Assembly: GCA_041648305.1 (NCBI GenBank)
Contig: JBAZPI010000014.1
Location: forward strand, 1-21,526
Direction of reading: 5' to 3'
Source: JABILX01 sp041648305
GTDB taxonomy: Bacteria > Patescibacteriota > Gracilibacteria > UBA1369 > LOWO2-01-FULL-3
DNA length: 21,526 nucleotides
Part shown: one piece after another, positions 5,598 to 11,366 of the stretch
Position numbering within the stretch: position 1 is the stretch's first letter
Layout: each line of letters opens with the position of its first letter
Notes under the pieces: generated by a model
Told to the model about the DNA's origin: nothing
Database searches by the model: none
The model's input: only the letters and a program-made list of their open reading frames with translations
Made by a program: the position numbers and the translations under genes

Positions 5598-6617
5598 ATG
5601 GTTACAGGTATATTTGATTTTTACGATTTAGCTATATTTGAAGCTCCTTGTGACGAGGGGGCGGGCAAGGGCAAGGGCGACACGCTTGAGAGCGTGTCTG
5701 CCGGCGACATGGTTGTTTTCAAGTATGAAGATGGCGCCGAGGAAATAGGCAAGGTTGTTTATCACGAGGAGAAGCCTCGGGATGAAGCCATTTTCAAGGA
5801 AAAACAAAAAATTATCAGAAAAGCTACGGCTCACGACCTGCAGAAGTTTGAGGCGAATAAATTCAGGGGTGATGACGCTATAAAAACGTGCACGGAATTG
5901 GTCAAAAAGCACAATCTTATGATGTATCCTTTTTATGCGATTTATTCTTTGGATGGAGCGCGGGTGAATATTATTTTCACCGCAGATGACCGCGTTGATT
6001 TCCGTGAATTGGTGAAAGACCTGGCGAAGGCTTTGCAAAAACAAATTCATCTGAAGCAAATTGGGCCCCGCGATAAGGCTAAGATTGTTAACGGGTTTGG
6101 CAGGTGCGGAAGAAAGTTTTGTTGCAAAGGATTTTTGCCGGGGCTGGAGAGCATCACTATGGATATGGTTAGGGTGCAGGGGCTTGAAGGGAAGGGGAGT
6201 TCGAAGCTGTCCGGAGCCTGTGGGAAGCTTCTTTGTTGCTTGAAGTACGAGGTTGACGCGTACAAAGAATTCCGTGCCGGGCTTCCTTTGATCGGGAGTT
6301 ATGTGAAGCTTAAAAAACCTGTTTTTGGGACGCATGATGAGGGGTTTGTGATCGCGCTCGATATTTTGAATAAAAAGGTCAAATTGGATTTGGGAAATAG
6401 GGATTACGCTACGGTTAAGGCTGATGAGATTTCCAAGGTGTTGAAGGCGCCTATTGATACCGCTCCCAGGAATGATTTTGTCGCGGAGGACCCGTCCTTG
6501 CCGGGTGTGGCTGCGGTGACTACCGAGGTCAAGAGCGCCGCTGCGGCGGGCGCGGAGAAGGAGAAGCTCGTTGACGCTCGCGGAAAAAGGACGCCTTCGG
6601 CGTCTGTTAATAAATAG
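5598..6617 (+). CDS. ricT: PSP1-domain protein (RicT/YaaT-like)
   Basis: This 339-residue protein has the PSP1 domain of RicT (YaaT). In Bacillus RicT forms a complex with RicA and RicF that binds Fe-S clusters and helps RNase Y process certain mRNAs. The signature is clear: GFGRCGRKFCC near residues 165-175, then MDMVRVQGLEG, then SGACGKLLCCLKYE near 205-219, giving the paired Cys clusters. The N-terminus has a low-complexity linker (EGAGKGKGDTLESVSAGD) containing a perfect 8-bp hairpin at the DNA level. The C-terminal ~60 residues are Ala/Lys-rich and poorly conserved, and end with a small GACGCC-TTC-GGCGTC hairpin at the stop. It lies 2 nt after holB. An rny gene is in the same window, so a RicT-RNase Y link is possible, but RicA and RicF are not seen. 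Confidence 0.9.
   Translation: MVTGIFDFYDLAIFEAPCDEGAGKGKGDTLESVSAGDMVVFKYEDGAEEIGKVVYHEEKPRDEAIFKEKQKIIRKATAHDLQKFEANKFRGDDAIKTCTELVKKHNLMMYPFYAIYSLDGARVNIIFTADDRVDFRELVKDLAKALQKQIHLKQIGPRDKAKIVNGFGRCGRKFCCKGFLPGLESITMDMVRVQGLEGKGSSKLSGACGKLLCCLKYEVDAYKEFRAGLPLIGSYVKLKKPVFGTHDEGFVIALDILNKKVKLDLGNRDYATVKADEISKVLKAPIDTAPRNDFVAEDPSLPGVAAVTTEVKSAAAAGAEKEKLVDARGKRTPSASVNK
5679..5698. repeat. In-frame 8-bp hairpin in the ricT linker
   Basis: GACACGCT and AGCGTGTC are perfectly complementary around TGAG. They lie in the segment encoding the variable linker GDTLESV, not in a conserved part of the PSP1 domain. Confidence 0.6.
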
Positions 6618-6626
6618 TTAAACACT

Positions 6627-7403
6627 ATGTTTACATATTTAATTATCTTTTTGGGGTTGGCCTGTCTGCTGATTGTTTTTATCCATAGGTTGTACGTGAC
6701 TTTGACTAAAAAAACCGAGGAGATGCCTGAGGAAGTCGTCAAAGTCGAGGAGGAGGAGAATGGAGGGCCTACCAAGAGAGTGTCAAAAGACGACAAAACT
6801 AAGATTGATAGACTGTACGACAGAGCATTAGCTTTTATAAAGAGAAAAGAGCCGAAAACTGCCGTTAAAACCCTGGTGCAGGCTTTGGCGATCAATCCGG
6901 ATTGTATAGACGCTCAAAAGGAATTGGGAAAGCTGTATTTAGATCAGAAAATGTGGGGGAAAGCTGCCGCTGTGTACAAATATTTATCCGTGAAAAGTGA
7001 AGATCCTGTTGATTATAGCCATTTGGGACTGGCTCTTTATAATGCCGGCGAGTTTGAGGAGTCTGCTGCTGCGTACCAGGAAGCCATCACCCGTGATCCG
7101 AAGCGACCTCAAAGATATGTCAGTTTGGGACACGTTTATATGGATCTTGATAAACTTCCGCTCGCATTGATTGCCTTTAATAAAGCTTTGGAAATGGATC
7201 CGGAGAATGTCGATTATATTCTTCTTGTTGCGGATATTCAGATGAAGCTAAAAAACTTCGCCGAGGCTCGTGGACTACTTGATAAAGCTGTTGAGCTCGC
7301 TCCTATGGGGAAGATTGCGCGAAGAATGTTGAAAGAGATTGAGGAGGCGGAGAAGGCGGTGGGGGAGAGTGGGGGGCAGGGGCTTCCGCCGGTTGAAGGG
7401 TAG
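6627..7403 (+). CDS. Membrane-anchored tetratricopeptide repeat protein
   Basis: This 258-residue protein has one N-terminal membrane helix (about residues 3-22, LIIFLGLACLLIVFI), an acidic linker, and about five TPR-like helical pairs from residue 55 to 235. Clear repeats include YDRALAFIKRKEPKTAVKTLVQALAINPD, LGLALYNAGEFEESAAAYQEAITRDPK and LGHVYMDLDKLPLALIAFNKALEMDPE, each ending in the usual NPD/DPK/DPE turn. TPR arrays bind other proteins; the partner cannot be told. The domain faces the cytoplasm if the helix is a signal anchor with the N-terminus outside. It starts 9 nt after ricT and is the last gene of the murF operon. The C-terminal tail is Gly/Pro-rich. Confidence 0.85.
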   Translation: MFTYLIIFLGLACLLIVFIHRLYVTLTKKTEEMPEEVVKVEEEENGGPTKRVSKDDKTKIDRLYDRALAFIKRKEPKTAVKTLVQALAINPDCIDAQKELGKLYLDQKMWGKAAAVYKYLSVKSEDPVDYSHLGLALYNAGEFEESAAAYQEAITRDPKRPQRYVSLGHVYMDLDKLPLALIAFNKALEMDPENVDYILLVADIQMKLKNFAEARGLLDKAVELAPMGKIARRMLKEIEEAEKAVGESGGQGLPPVEG

Positions 7404-7408
7404 TAGTG

Positions 7409-7438
7409 TTGACTTAAATAGTTGTTTTGCTATATAAT
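7409..7438 (+). promoter_or_regulatory. Promoter of the RHH/RelE toxin-antitoxin module
   Basis: TTGACT (7409-7414), an 18-nt spacer and TATAAT (7433-7438) make a strong sigma70-type promoter. It starts 5 nt after the TPR gene ends, so the module has its own transcription. Confidence 0.75.
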
Positions 7439-7439
7439 T

Positions 7440-7467
7440 ACTATAGATTTACTAAATATTCACTATA
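7440..7467. promoter_or_regulatory. Three direct repeats at 11-bp spacing, candidate antitoxin operator
   Basis: ACTATA (7440), ACTAAA (7451) and ACTATA (7462) recur exactly 11 bp apart, one helical turn. They run from just after the -10 to the antitoxin ATG. Ribbon-helix-helix repressors typically bind such short same-face repeats, so autoregulation is likely. Confidence 0.6.
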
Positions 7468-7712
7468 TGGCTACTGTATTTTTCAACATCAACGATACGC
7501 AGGAGAAGGAAGTAAAAGCTCTTATGCAGGAAGAAGGTTACACAAATAAGGCCGAATTTTTCCGTTTTCTTGTTAAATTTTATAAATATCACAAAACTCC
7601 CGAAGAGCTGAGGTTTGAAAAAGCTGCCGCTGAACTTGGTAAAGTTTTGAAAAAACTCGACAAAAAAGGTAAGCTTGGCTTGTCGTTTGATAAGCAACTT
7701 GCCGATGTATGA
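7467..7712 (+). CDS. Ribbon-helix-helix-type antitoxin
   Basis: This 81-residue protein has the plan of a small RHH antitoxin. An N-terminal strand (TVFFNIND) and two helices (EKEVKALMQEEG, then NKAEFFRFLVKFY) would form a DNA-binding dimer. A charged C-terminal tail (res 45-81) would wrap the toxin. The start at ATG 7467 is preferred over an upstream ATG in the same frame because that one lies in the promoter spacer. The last 8 bp overlap the toxin gene, the usual antitoxin-first arrangement. Expected role: neutralise the RelE-like toxin and repress the shared promoter through the three 11-bp-spaced repeats. Exact antitoxin family not identified. Confidence 0.8.
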   Translation: MATVFFNINDTQEKEVKALMQEEGYTNKAEFFRFLVKFYKYHKTPEELRFEKAAAELGKVLKKLDKKGKLGLSFDKQLADV

Positions 7713-8043
7713 AGTTTTAGTTAGTAATTACTTTGCAAAACAGGTCAGGTGCCTTGCAAAAAGGAATCGGGCGCTGAAGGAAACTCTGAGAGTTGCTCTT
7801 TTTGGCTTTAATAAAGAGCGCGCGATTTCCATTGGGCAAAGTGTATATAAATTGCGGCTTGCCTATCAAAACAAAGGGAAATCTGGTGGCTATCGCTTAT
7901 ATGTGTACGTTGTCGAAATGAATAAAATACTCACCCCGATTGCTATTTATTCAAAAAGCGAGAAAGAAAATCTTACGTTGGAGGAGATGAGCAAACATTT
8001 GGCAAGAGTTAAAGCTGAATTGTCGGGCTTGCTGGCACCCTAA
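7705..8043 (+). CDS. RelE/HigB-superfamily toxin
   Basis: This 112-residue basic protein resembles RelE-type mRNA interferases. The C-terminal half reads KLRLAYQNKGKSGGYRLYVYVVEMNKILTPIAIYSKSEKENLT. This corresponds to the family's K-L-R...GKSGG-R-Y-Y...IY-K-E-DL block, where the basic residues and terminal Tyr/Lys cluster cut mRNA at the ribosomal A site. The N-terminal VSNYFAKQVRCLAKRN matches the typical first strand and helix. ATG 7705 overlaps the antitoxin by 8 bp. Active-site residues look intact, so the toxin is likely functional. A weak hairpin and T-run follow. Confidence 0.82.
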   Translation: MYEVLVSNYFAKQVRCLAKRNRALKETLRVALFGFNKERAISIGQSVYKLRLAYQNKGKSGGYRLYVYVVEMNKILTPIAIYSKSEKENLTLEEMSKHLARVKAELSGLLAP

Positions 8044-8065
8044 GCGAGGGGCAAGCTCGAATTTT
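8025..8065 (+). terminator. Possible weak terminator after the RelE-like toxin
   Basis: GGGCTTGC (8025-8032) can pair with GCAAGCTC (8051-8058) with one G-U pair, followed by AATTTT. The loop is long (18 nt) and the stem begins inside the toxin C-terminus, so strength is doubtful. Confidence 0.35.
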
Positions 8066-8069
8066 CCCC

Positions 8070-8098
8070 TTGCAATTGTTAGTAAAACGACATATAAT
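8070..8098 (+). promoter_or_regulatory. Promoter of the abiE operon
   Basis: TTGCAA (8070-8075), a 17-nt spacer and a perfect TATAAT (8093-8098). The predicted start near 8105 leaves a 34-nt leader with AGGAG before the AbiEi start. Confidence 0.75.
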
Positions 8099-8128
8099 TG
8101 TACTAGAAGTAAGTTTTAAGCTAACAAT
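8075..8128. promoter_or_regulatory. Inverted repeat spanning the abiE promoter
   Basis: ATTGTTAGTAAAAC (8075-8088) is matched inverted by GTTTTAAGCTAACAAT (8113-8128), with 2 extra bases in the right arm. The arms sit in the promoter spacer and just after the start site. AbiEi antitoxins of other bacteria repress their promoter through inverted repeats, so this is the likely operator. Confidence 0.6.
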
Positions 8129-8138
8129 CAGGAGATAT

Positions 8139-8735
8139 ATGAATGAAATGGCTAAAAAGGGACGATATATTGAGATTTTGTTGCGATCTCCAAAAACCGT
8201 CTTTTCTACGAAAGATATTGTTTTGTTGTGGGGTGAGAAGGGAGGAATCGCGATTCGCGTAAGATTGAGCAACTATGTGAAAACCGGAAAGTTGATCAGG
8301 GTCCATCACGGCATTTATGCCAAGGACAAAAACTATGATCGTTTCGAGTTGGCAACCCGCATCTATACCCCCTCTTACATTAGCTTCGAAACCGTGTTGA
8401 CCCGCACCGGAATAAATTTCCAGTATTATGGGAATATCTTTGTTGCCTCTTATGTTACCAGGGAGATTTTTGCCGATGGGCAAAAAATATCCTTTTTAAG
8501 GATGAAGGATTATGTTTTGAGTAATACAATCGGGATTGAACATATAAACGATACCGCCATCGCGACAAAAGAGCGAGCATTTTTGGATCGGATATACGTC
8601 AGCAAGGACTATCATTTTGATAATTTGGATGCCCTAGATTGGGACAAAGTTTTCGAGATTTTGCCAATATACCGTAACAAGAGAATGGATAAAAAAGTGA
8701 AAGAATATTTTAACTATTACAAAAATAACATATGA
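8139..8735 (+). CDS. abiEi: AbiEi family antitoxin (type IV TA)
   Basis: This 198-residue protein is an AbiEi-type antitoxin. The N-terminal winged helix is visible: VFSTKDIVLLWGEKGGIAIRVRL, then NYVKTGKLIRVHHGIYAK, which matches the family pattern of a recognition helix followed by a GxIxRVxxGxY wing. The C-terminal domain (ELATRIYTPSYISFETVL onward, with the ATKERAFLDRIYV block) is the part thought to counter the toxin. In type IV systems the antitoxin does not bind the toxin directly. ATG 8139 has AGGAG 5 nt upstream, one of the few clear ribosome sites in the window. The gene ends in ATGA shared with abiEii. Confidence 0.88.
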   Translation: MNEMAKKGRYIEILLRSPKTVFSTKDIVLLWGEKGGIAIRVRLSNYVKTGKLIRVHHGIYAKDKNYDRFELATRIYTPSYISFETVLTRTGINFQYYGNIFVASYVTREIFADGQKISFLRMKDYVLSNTIGIEHINDTAIATKERAFLDRIYVSKDYHFDNLDALDWDKVFEILPIYRNKRMDKKVKEYFNYYKNNI

Positions 8736-9427
8736 CATTGGACTACCCAAAACATAAAAATATCTTACTGCAAATTTTGAAAGATATTTTTTCCGACACC
8801 TCGCTTTCTCCTTTTTTGGGCTTTAAGGGCGGTACGGCAGCTCTAATGTTTTATGGTTTGGATCGTGGTTCCGTTGATATCGACTTTGACCTTTTAGATG
8901 AGAGCAGGGAGCAGGAAGTATTTGAAAAAATCAGGAAAATAGCCATGAGTTACGGCAAGATTGTTGATTCAAAAATTAAGAGATTTAATCTCATTACGGT
9001 CATCTTGTACGATTTAAAATCCCAAAATATCAAAATCGAAGTTAACCGCAGAAAGTTTGATTCAAAATATGAATTAAAAACATTGCTTGGGATTTCAATG
9101 TTAGTAATGGTTAAAGAAGATATGTTTGCCAATAAGCTTATAGCAATGTACGAACGAATCGGCAAAACAAGCCGCGACGTTTATGATGTGTGCTTTTTCT
9201 TGAAAAACAATTGGCCTGTAAATAGAAAATTGATTGAAGATCGCGTAAAAATGCCATTTAAAGATTTTTTAGTTAAATGTATAAAACTTCTAGAGAAAAT
9301 GGATAATCGTCATATTCTGGACGGTCTTGGCGAAATGCTTGCTGAACCACGGAAAGACTGGGCTCGAGCTAAATTACGAACAGAAACAATATTTTTATTA
9401 AAAATCTGGCCTGAAAGCGAGAAGTAA
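8732..9427 (+). CDS. abiEii: AbiEii nucleotidyltransferase toxin
   Basis: This 231-residue protein is an AbiEii-type toxin of the DNA polymerase beta-like nucleotidyltransferase superfamily. Related toxins block growth, and some act on tRNA. GGTAALMFYGLDRGSVDIDFDLL (about residues 30-52) holds the GS...DxD metal-binding motif. KIEVNRR follows, and MVKEDMFANKLIAMYERIGKTSRDVYDV carries the conserved Lys and the RDxYD motif. All expected catalytic positions seem present. It is shorter than many AbiEii proteins (often near 300) at the C-terminus. Overlap of 4 bp (ATGA) with abiEi couples translation. Known members act in phage abortive infection and plasmid stabilisation. A strong intrinsic terminator follows 51 nt later. 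Confidence 0.9.
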   Translation: MTLDYPKHKNILLQILKDIFSDTSLSPFLGFKGGTAALMFYGLDRGSVDIDFDLLDESREQEVFEKIRKIAMSYGKIVDSKIKRFNLITVILYDLKSQNIKIEVNRRKFDSKYELKTLLGISMLVMVKEDMFANKLIAMYERIGKTSRDVYDVCFFLKNNWPVNRKLIEDRVKMPFKDFLVKCIKLLEKMDNRHILDGLGEMLAEPRKDWARAKLRTETIFLLKIWPESEK

Positions 9428-9478
9428 AGCCATATATGCCAAAGGGGATTATCTGGACAATACTGCAAAAACAGCGTT

Positions 9479-9507
9479 CTACGGCTTCCCGGAAAGTCGT
9501 AGTTTTT
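9479..9507 (+). terminator. Intrinsic terminator after abiEii
   Basis: CTACGGCTT (9479-9487) pairs with AAGTCGTAG (9494-9502) with one G-U pair around the loop CCCGGA, followed at once by TTTTT. It closes the TA/AbiE island and overlaps the next promoter's -35. Confidence 0.8.
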
Positions 9508-9534
9508 GGTTATTTCCTAAATGTAGGGTAAAAT
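9506..9534 (+). promoter_or_regulatory. Putative promoter of the C25 peptidase gene
   Basis: TTGGTT (9506-9511), a 17-nt spacer and TAAAAT (9529-9534). The -10 is good and the -35 weak. It lies right after the abiEii terminator and 32 nt before the peptidase ATG. Confidence 0.45.
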
Positions 9535-9566
9535 TAAGTTCGGAAATACTTTTTAATCAATTTTCC

Positions 9567-11210
9567 ATGAAACGTTCAATAAAAATAATGCTTGGTGTGA
9601 TTTTGGGATTAGTTGTTATTCTGGCTTTGTTTTTGATCCGGGGTGATTTTGTTCAAGGCTTGATGAGGCCTGCGTACAATGAAAATAAGTGCTATGACTC
9701 GGATGGAGGGCAGAAATATGACGTGAAAGGAACTACGTACGGGAAGATATTGACGAGAGGCAAACAGACAAAGACTCAATACGCGGATTACTGTGACGGG
9801 GACGCGTTGGTTGAGTATTACTGTGAAGGGACAAAAGTTAAGAAGAGCATTAAAGAATCTAATAACGGTGAAAGTTGTTATTTAGGGGAAATAGTAGGGT
9901 GGGATGGCTATTGTTTAGATTCAGAATGTAACAATAAAAATCCAACCTTTGTTATAATCACCAGACCTTTGTTTATTGATGCAATTCAAGATTTTGTTGA
10001 ATGGAAGATAACCAATGGATTTACGGTGGGCGTATTAACGCTAGAATATATAAATCAAATTTACAGCGAAGGGAATCCTGCAAAAAACATGAAAGAAGAG
10101 ATCAAAAACTTTGCCAATAATCATAGTACAAAATACTTTTTACTAATTGGGGATACAATTTCTTCAAATTCAGAAGACGGTTATGATCAAGATGTTGATT
10201 TAATGTACAACATGGCCAATGATTGGAATGTCCCTTCCGGTTATTTTTGTTCAAAAGAGGTTGTTGATCCCGATAATGACGGAATCAATAATTATTCTCC
10301 TGATTGCATAAACCCTACGGATATTTATTATGCAGATTTTAATGATGAAGATTGGAAAGAAAATGAAGATGGATACATAGTGAGGGGCTCGCAGGCAAAT
10401 TCTTATTGGTACGACGGAAGTAGTTTTAAATCTTTCTTTGGGTCTGACAATACGGTTTGGGGGTATTCTGAAGTAGAGGAAAGCGAACTGGATTTTGAGA
10501 CTATAGTTGCTCGTATTCCTATCCGAGAACCTGAAGAATTTAGTAATATTTTTAATAAAATTAAAAATTTTGAGCCAGTTGATACGGTATCATTGTTGAT
10601 GGATGTTACTTTAATGGATGAATCAGAAATAGATGGGGACGAAGGTAGTAATTATAAGACGTTTTGTTCCTATCCCGGAGTTAGCGCTGACGAATTGGCA
10701 ACTTATTTAACCTGGTGTGCTGATGATTACACTATGTTAAAAAATCTTGTGCAAAACGAATCCGGGAATTTTGTTTATGAAACTTTCAATATAGATAGCG
10801 TTGTGAACGGCAGTGATGGATACGTTAAAGCTAAAAATAAACTCTTGAATGAAACAAATATTGTAATCCCGTTTTTTCATGGTGGTCATTCGAGTATCGG
10901 TGCTTTATATGAAGATGATGTAGGTGGTTTTGAAAATATTTTCCCTGCATGGATCATGTCTTCTTGCTCTATAGGAACTTTTGCCTTTGGCACAAAGGAT
11001 TCATTAGTTGAAGTGCTTATAAAAGGCGCCAAAGGACCGGCATTTTTAATAAAACCTTTAAATAAGTATTATTTTTTCAAAGATTCATTGGAAGGAAAAA
11101 CTGTCGGTGAAGCTTTTTATAATCCCGGAAAAGTTATATTTAGAAAGACCGGGGAGAATCAGGATAATTTAATTGGCGACCCCTCGCTGAAGATTTTTAG
11201 TTTAGATTAA
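9567..11210 (+). CDS. Membrane-anchored C25 (gingipain-like) cysteine peptidase
   Basis: This 547-residue protein has a signal anchor (residues 7-24) and is probably surface exposed. Residues about 37-118 form a small Cys-rich module (KCYDSDGG, YADYCDGDALVEYYC, SCYLGE, GYCLDSEC) of a type I recall from archaeal and CPR surface proteins. The rest is a C25-like caspase-fold domain. FVIITRPLFIDAIQDFVEWK fits the family's start, KYFLLIGD comes next, and an acidic Asp-rich middle follows. FFHGGHSS puts the catalytic His at 441, SSCSIGTFAF the catalytic Cys at 467, and NLIGDPSLKIF is the typical closing motif. The His-Cys spacing is slightly shorter than in gingipains. The sequence is AT-rich compared with its neighbours and the gene is flanked by similar hairpins, both compatible with transfer. 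Substrate unknown. Confidence 0.78.
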   Translation: MKRSIKIMLGVILGLVVILALFLIRGDFVQGLMRPAYNENKCYDSDGGQKYDVKGTTYGKILTRGKQTKTQYADYCDGDALVEYYCEGTKVKKSIKESNNGESCYLGEIVGWDGYCLDSECNNKNPTFVIITRPLFIDAIQDFVEWKITNGFTVGVLTLEYINQIYSEGNPAKNMKEEIKNFANNHSTKYFLLIGDTISSNSEDGYDQDVDLMYNMANDWNVPSGYFCSKEVVDPDNDGINNYSPDCINPTDIYYADFNDEDWKENEDGYIVRGSQANSYWYDGSSFKSFFGSDNTVWGYSEVEESELDFETIVARIPIREPEEFSNIFNKIKNFEPVDTVSLLMDVTLMDESEIDGDEGSNYKTFCSYPGVSADELATYLTWCADDYTMLKNLVQNESGNFVYETFNIDSVVNGSDGYVKAKNKLLNETNIVIPFFHGGHSSIGALYEDDVGGFENIFPAWIMSSCSIGTFAFGTKDSLVEVLIKGAKGPAFLIKPLNKYYFFKDSLEGKTVGEAFYNPGKVIFRKTGENQDNLIGDPSLKIFSLD

Positions 11211-11216
11211 CGGGGC

Positions 11217-11258
11217 AACATGGTAGTCGACTACATGTTACGACTTCCCGGAAAGTTG
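11217..11258. repeat. Paired hairpins after the peptidase gene
   Basis: AACAT-GTAGTC and GACTAC-ATGTT (11217-11239) form an 11-bp stem with one bulged G, centred on a GTCGAC palindrome. Next, CGACTT-CCCGGA-AAGTTG (11241-11258) repeats the loop and stem of the 9479-9502 terminator. No T-run follows on either strand, so terminator function is weak or needs another factor. Confidence 0.6.
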
Positions 11259-11270
11259 CTTCTCGATTAT

Positions 11271-11342
11271 TTACTGCATGCTTGCGAGGCTCAAGATAAG
11301 GCCGAAGGCCGTGGCAAAGCCGCCGATGATCCAGAAACGCAT
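11271..11342 (-). CDS. Candidate 23-residue hydrophobic peptide
   Basis: An ATG 24 nt after the VanW gene opens a frame of 23 residues starting MRFWIIGGFATAFG and ending LASMQ. It is almost entirely one membrane-spanning helix with small-residue packing. No good Shine-Dalgarno site lies at the right distance, though GGAGGTG ends the VanW gene 25-30 nt upstream. It may be a real single-helix peptide or chance. Confidence 0.3.
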   Translation of the reverse strand: MRFWIIGGFATAFGLILSLASMQ

Positions 11343-11366
11343 TAGAAACTTGATCCGTGAGTATCG

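Noticed and set aside
6590..6604. Terminator at the ricT end
   Set aside because: The hairpin is inside the coding end, has only 6 bp and is not followed by T residues; the next gene starts 9 nt after the stop.
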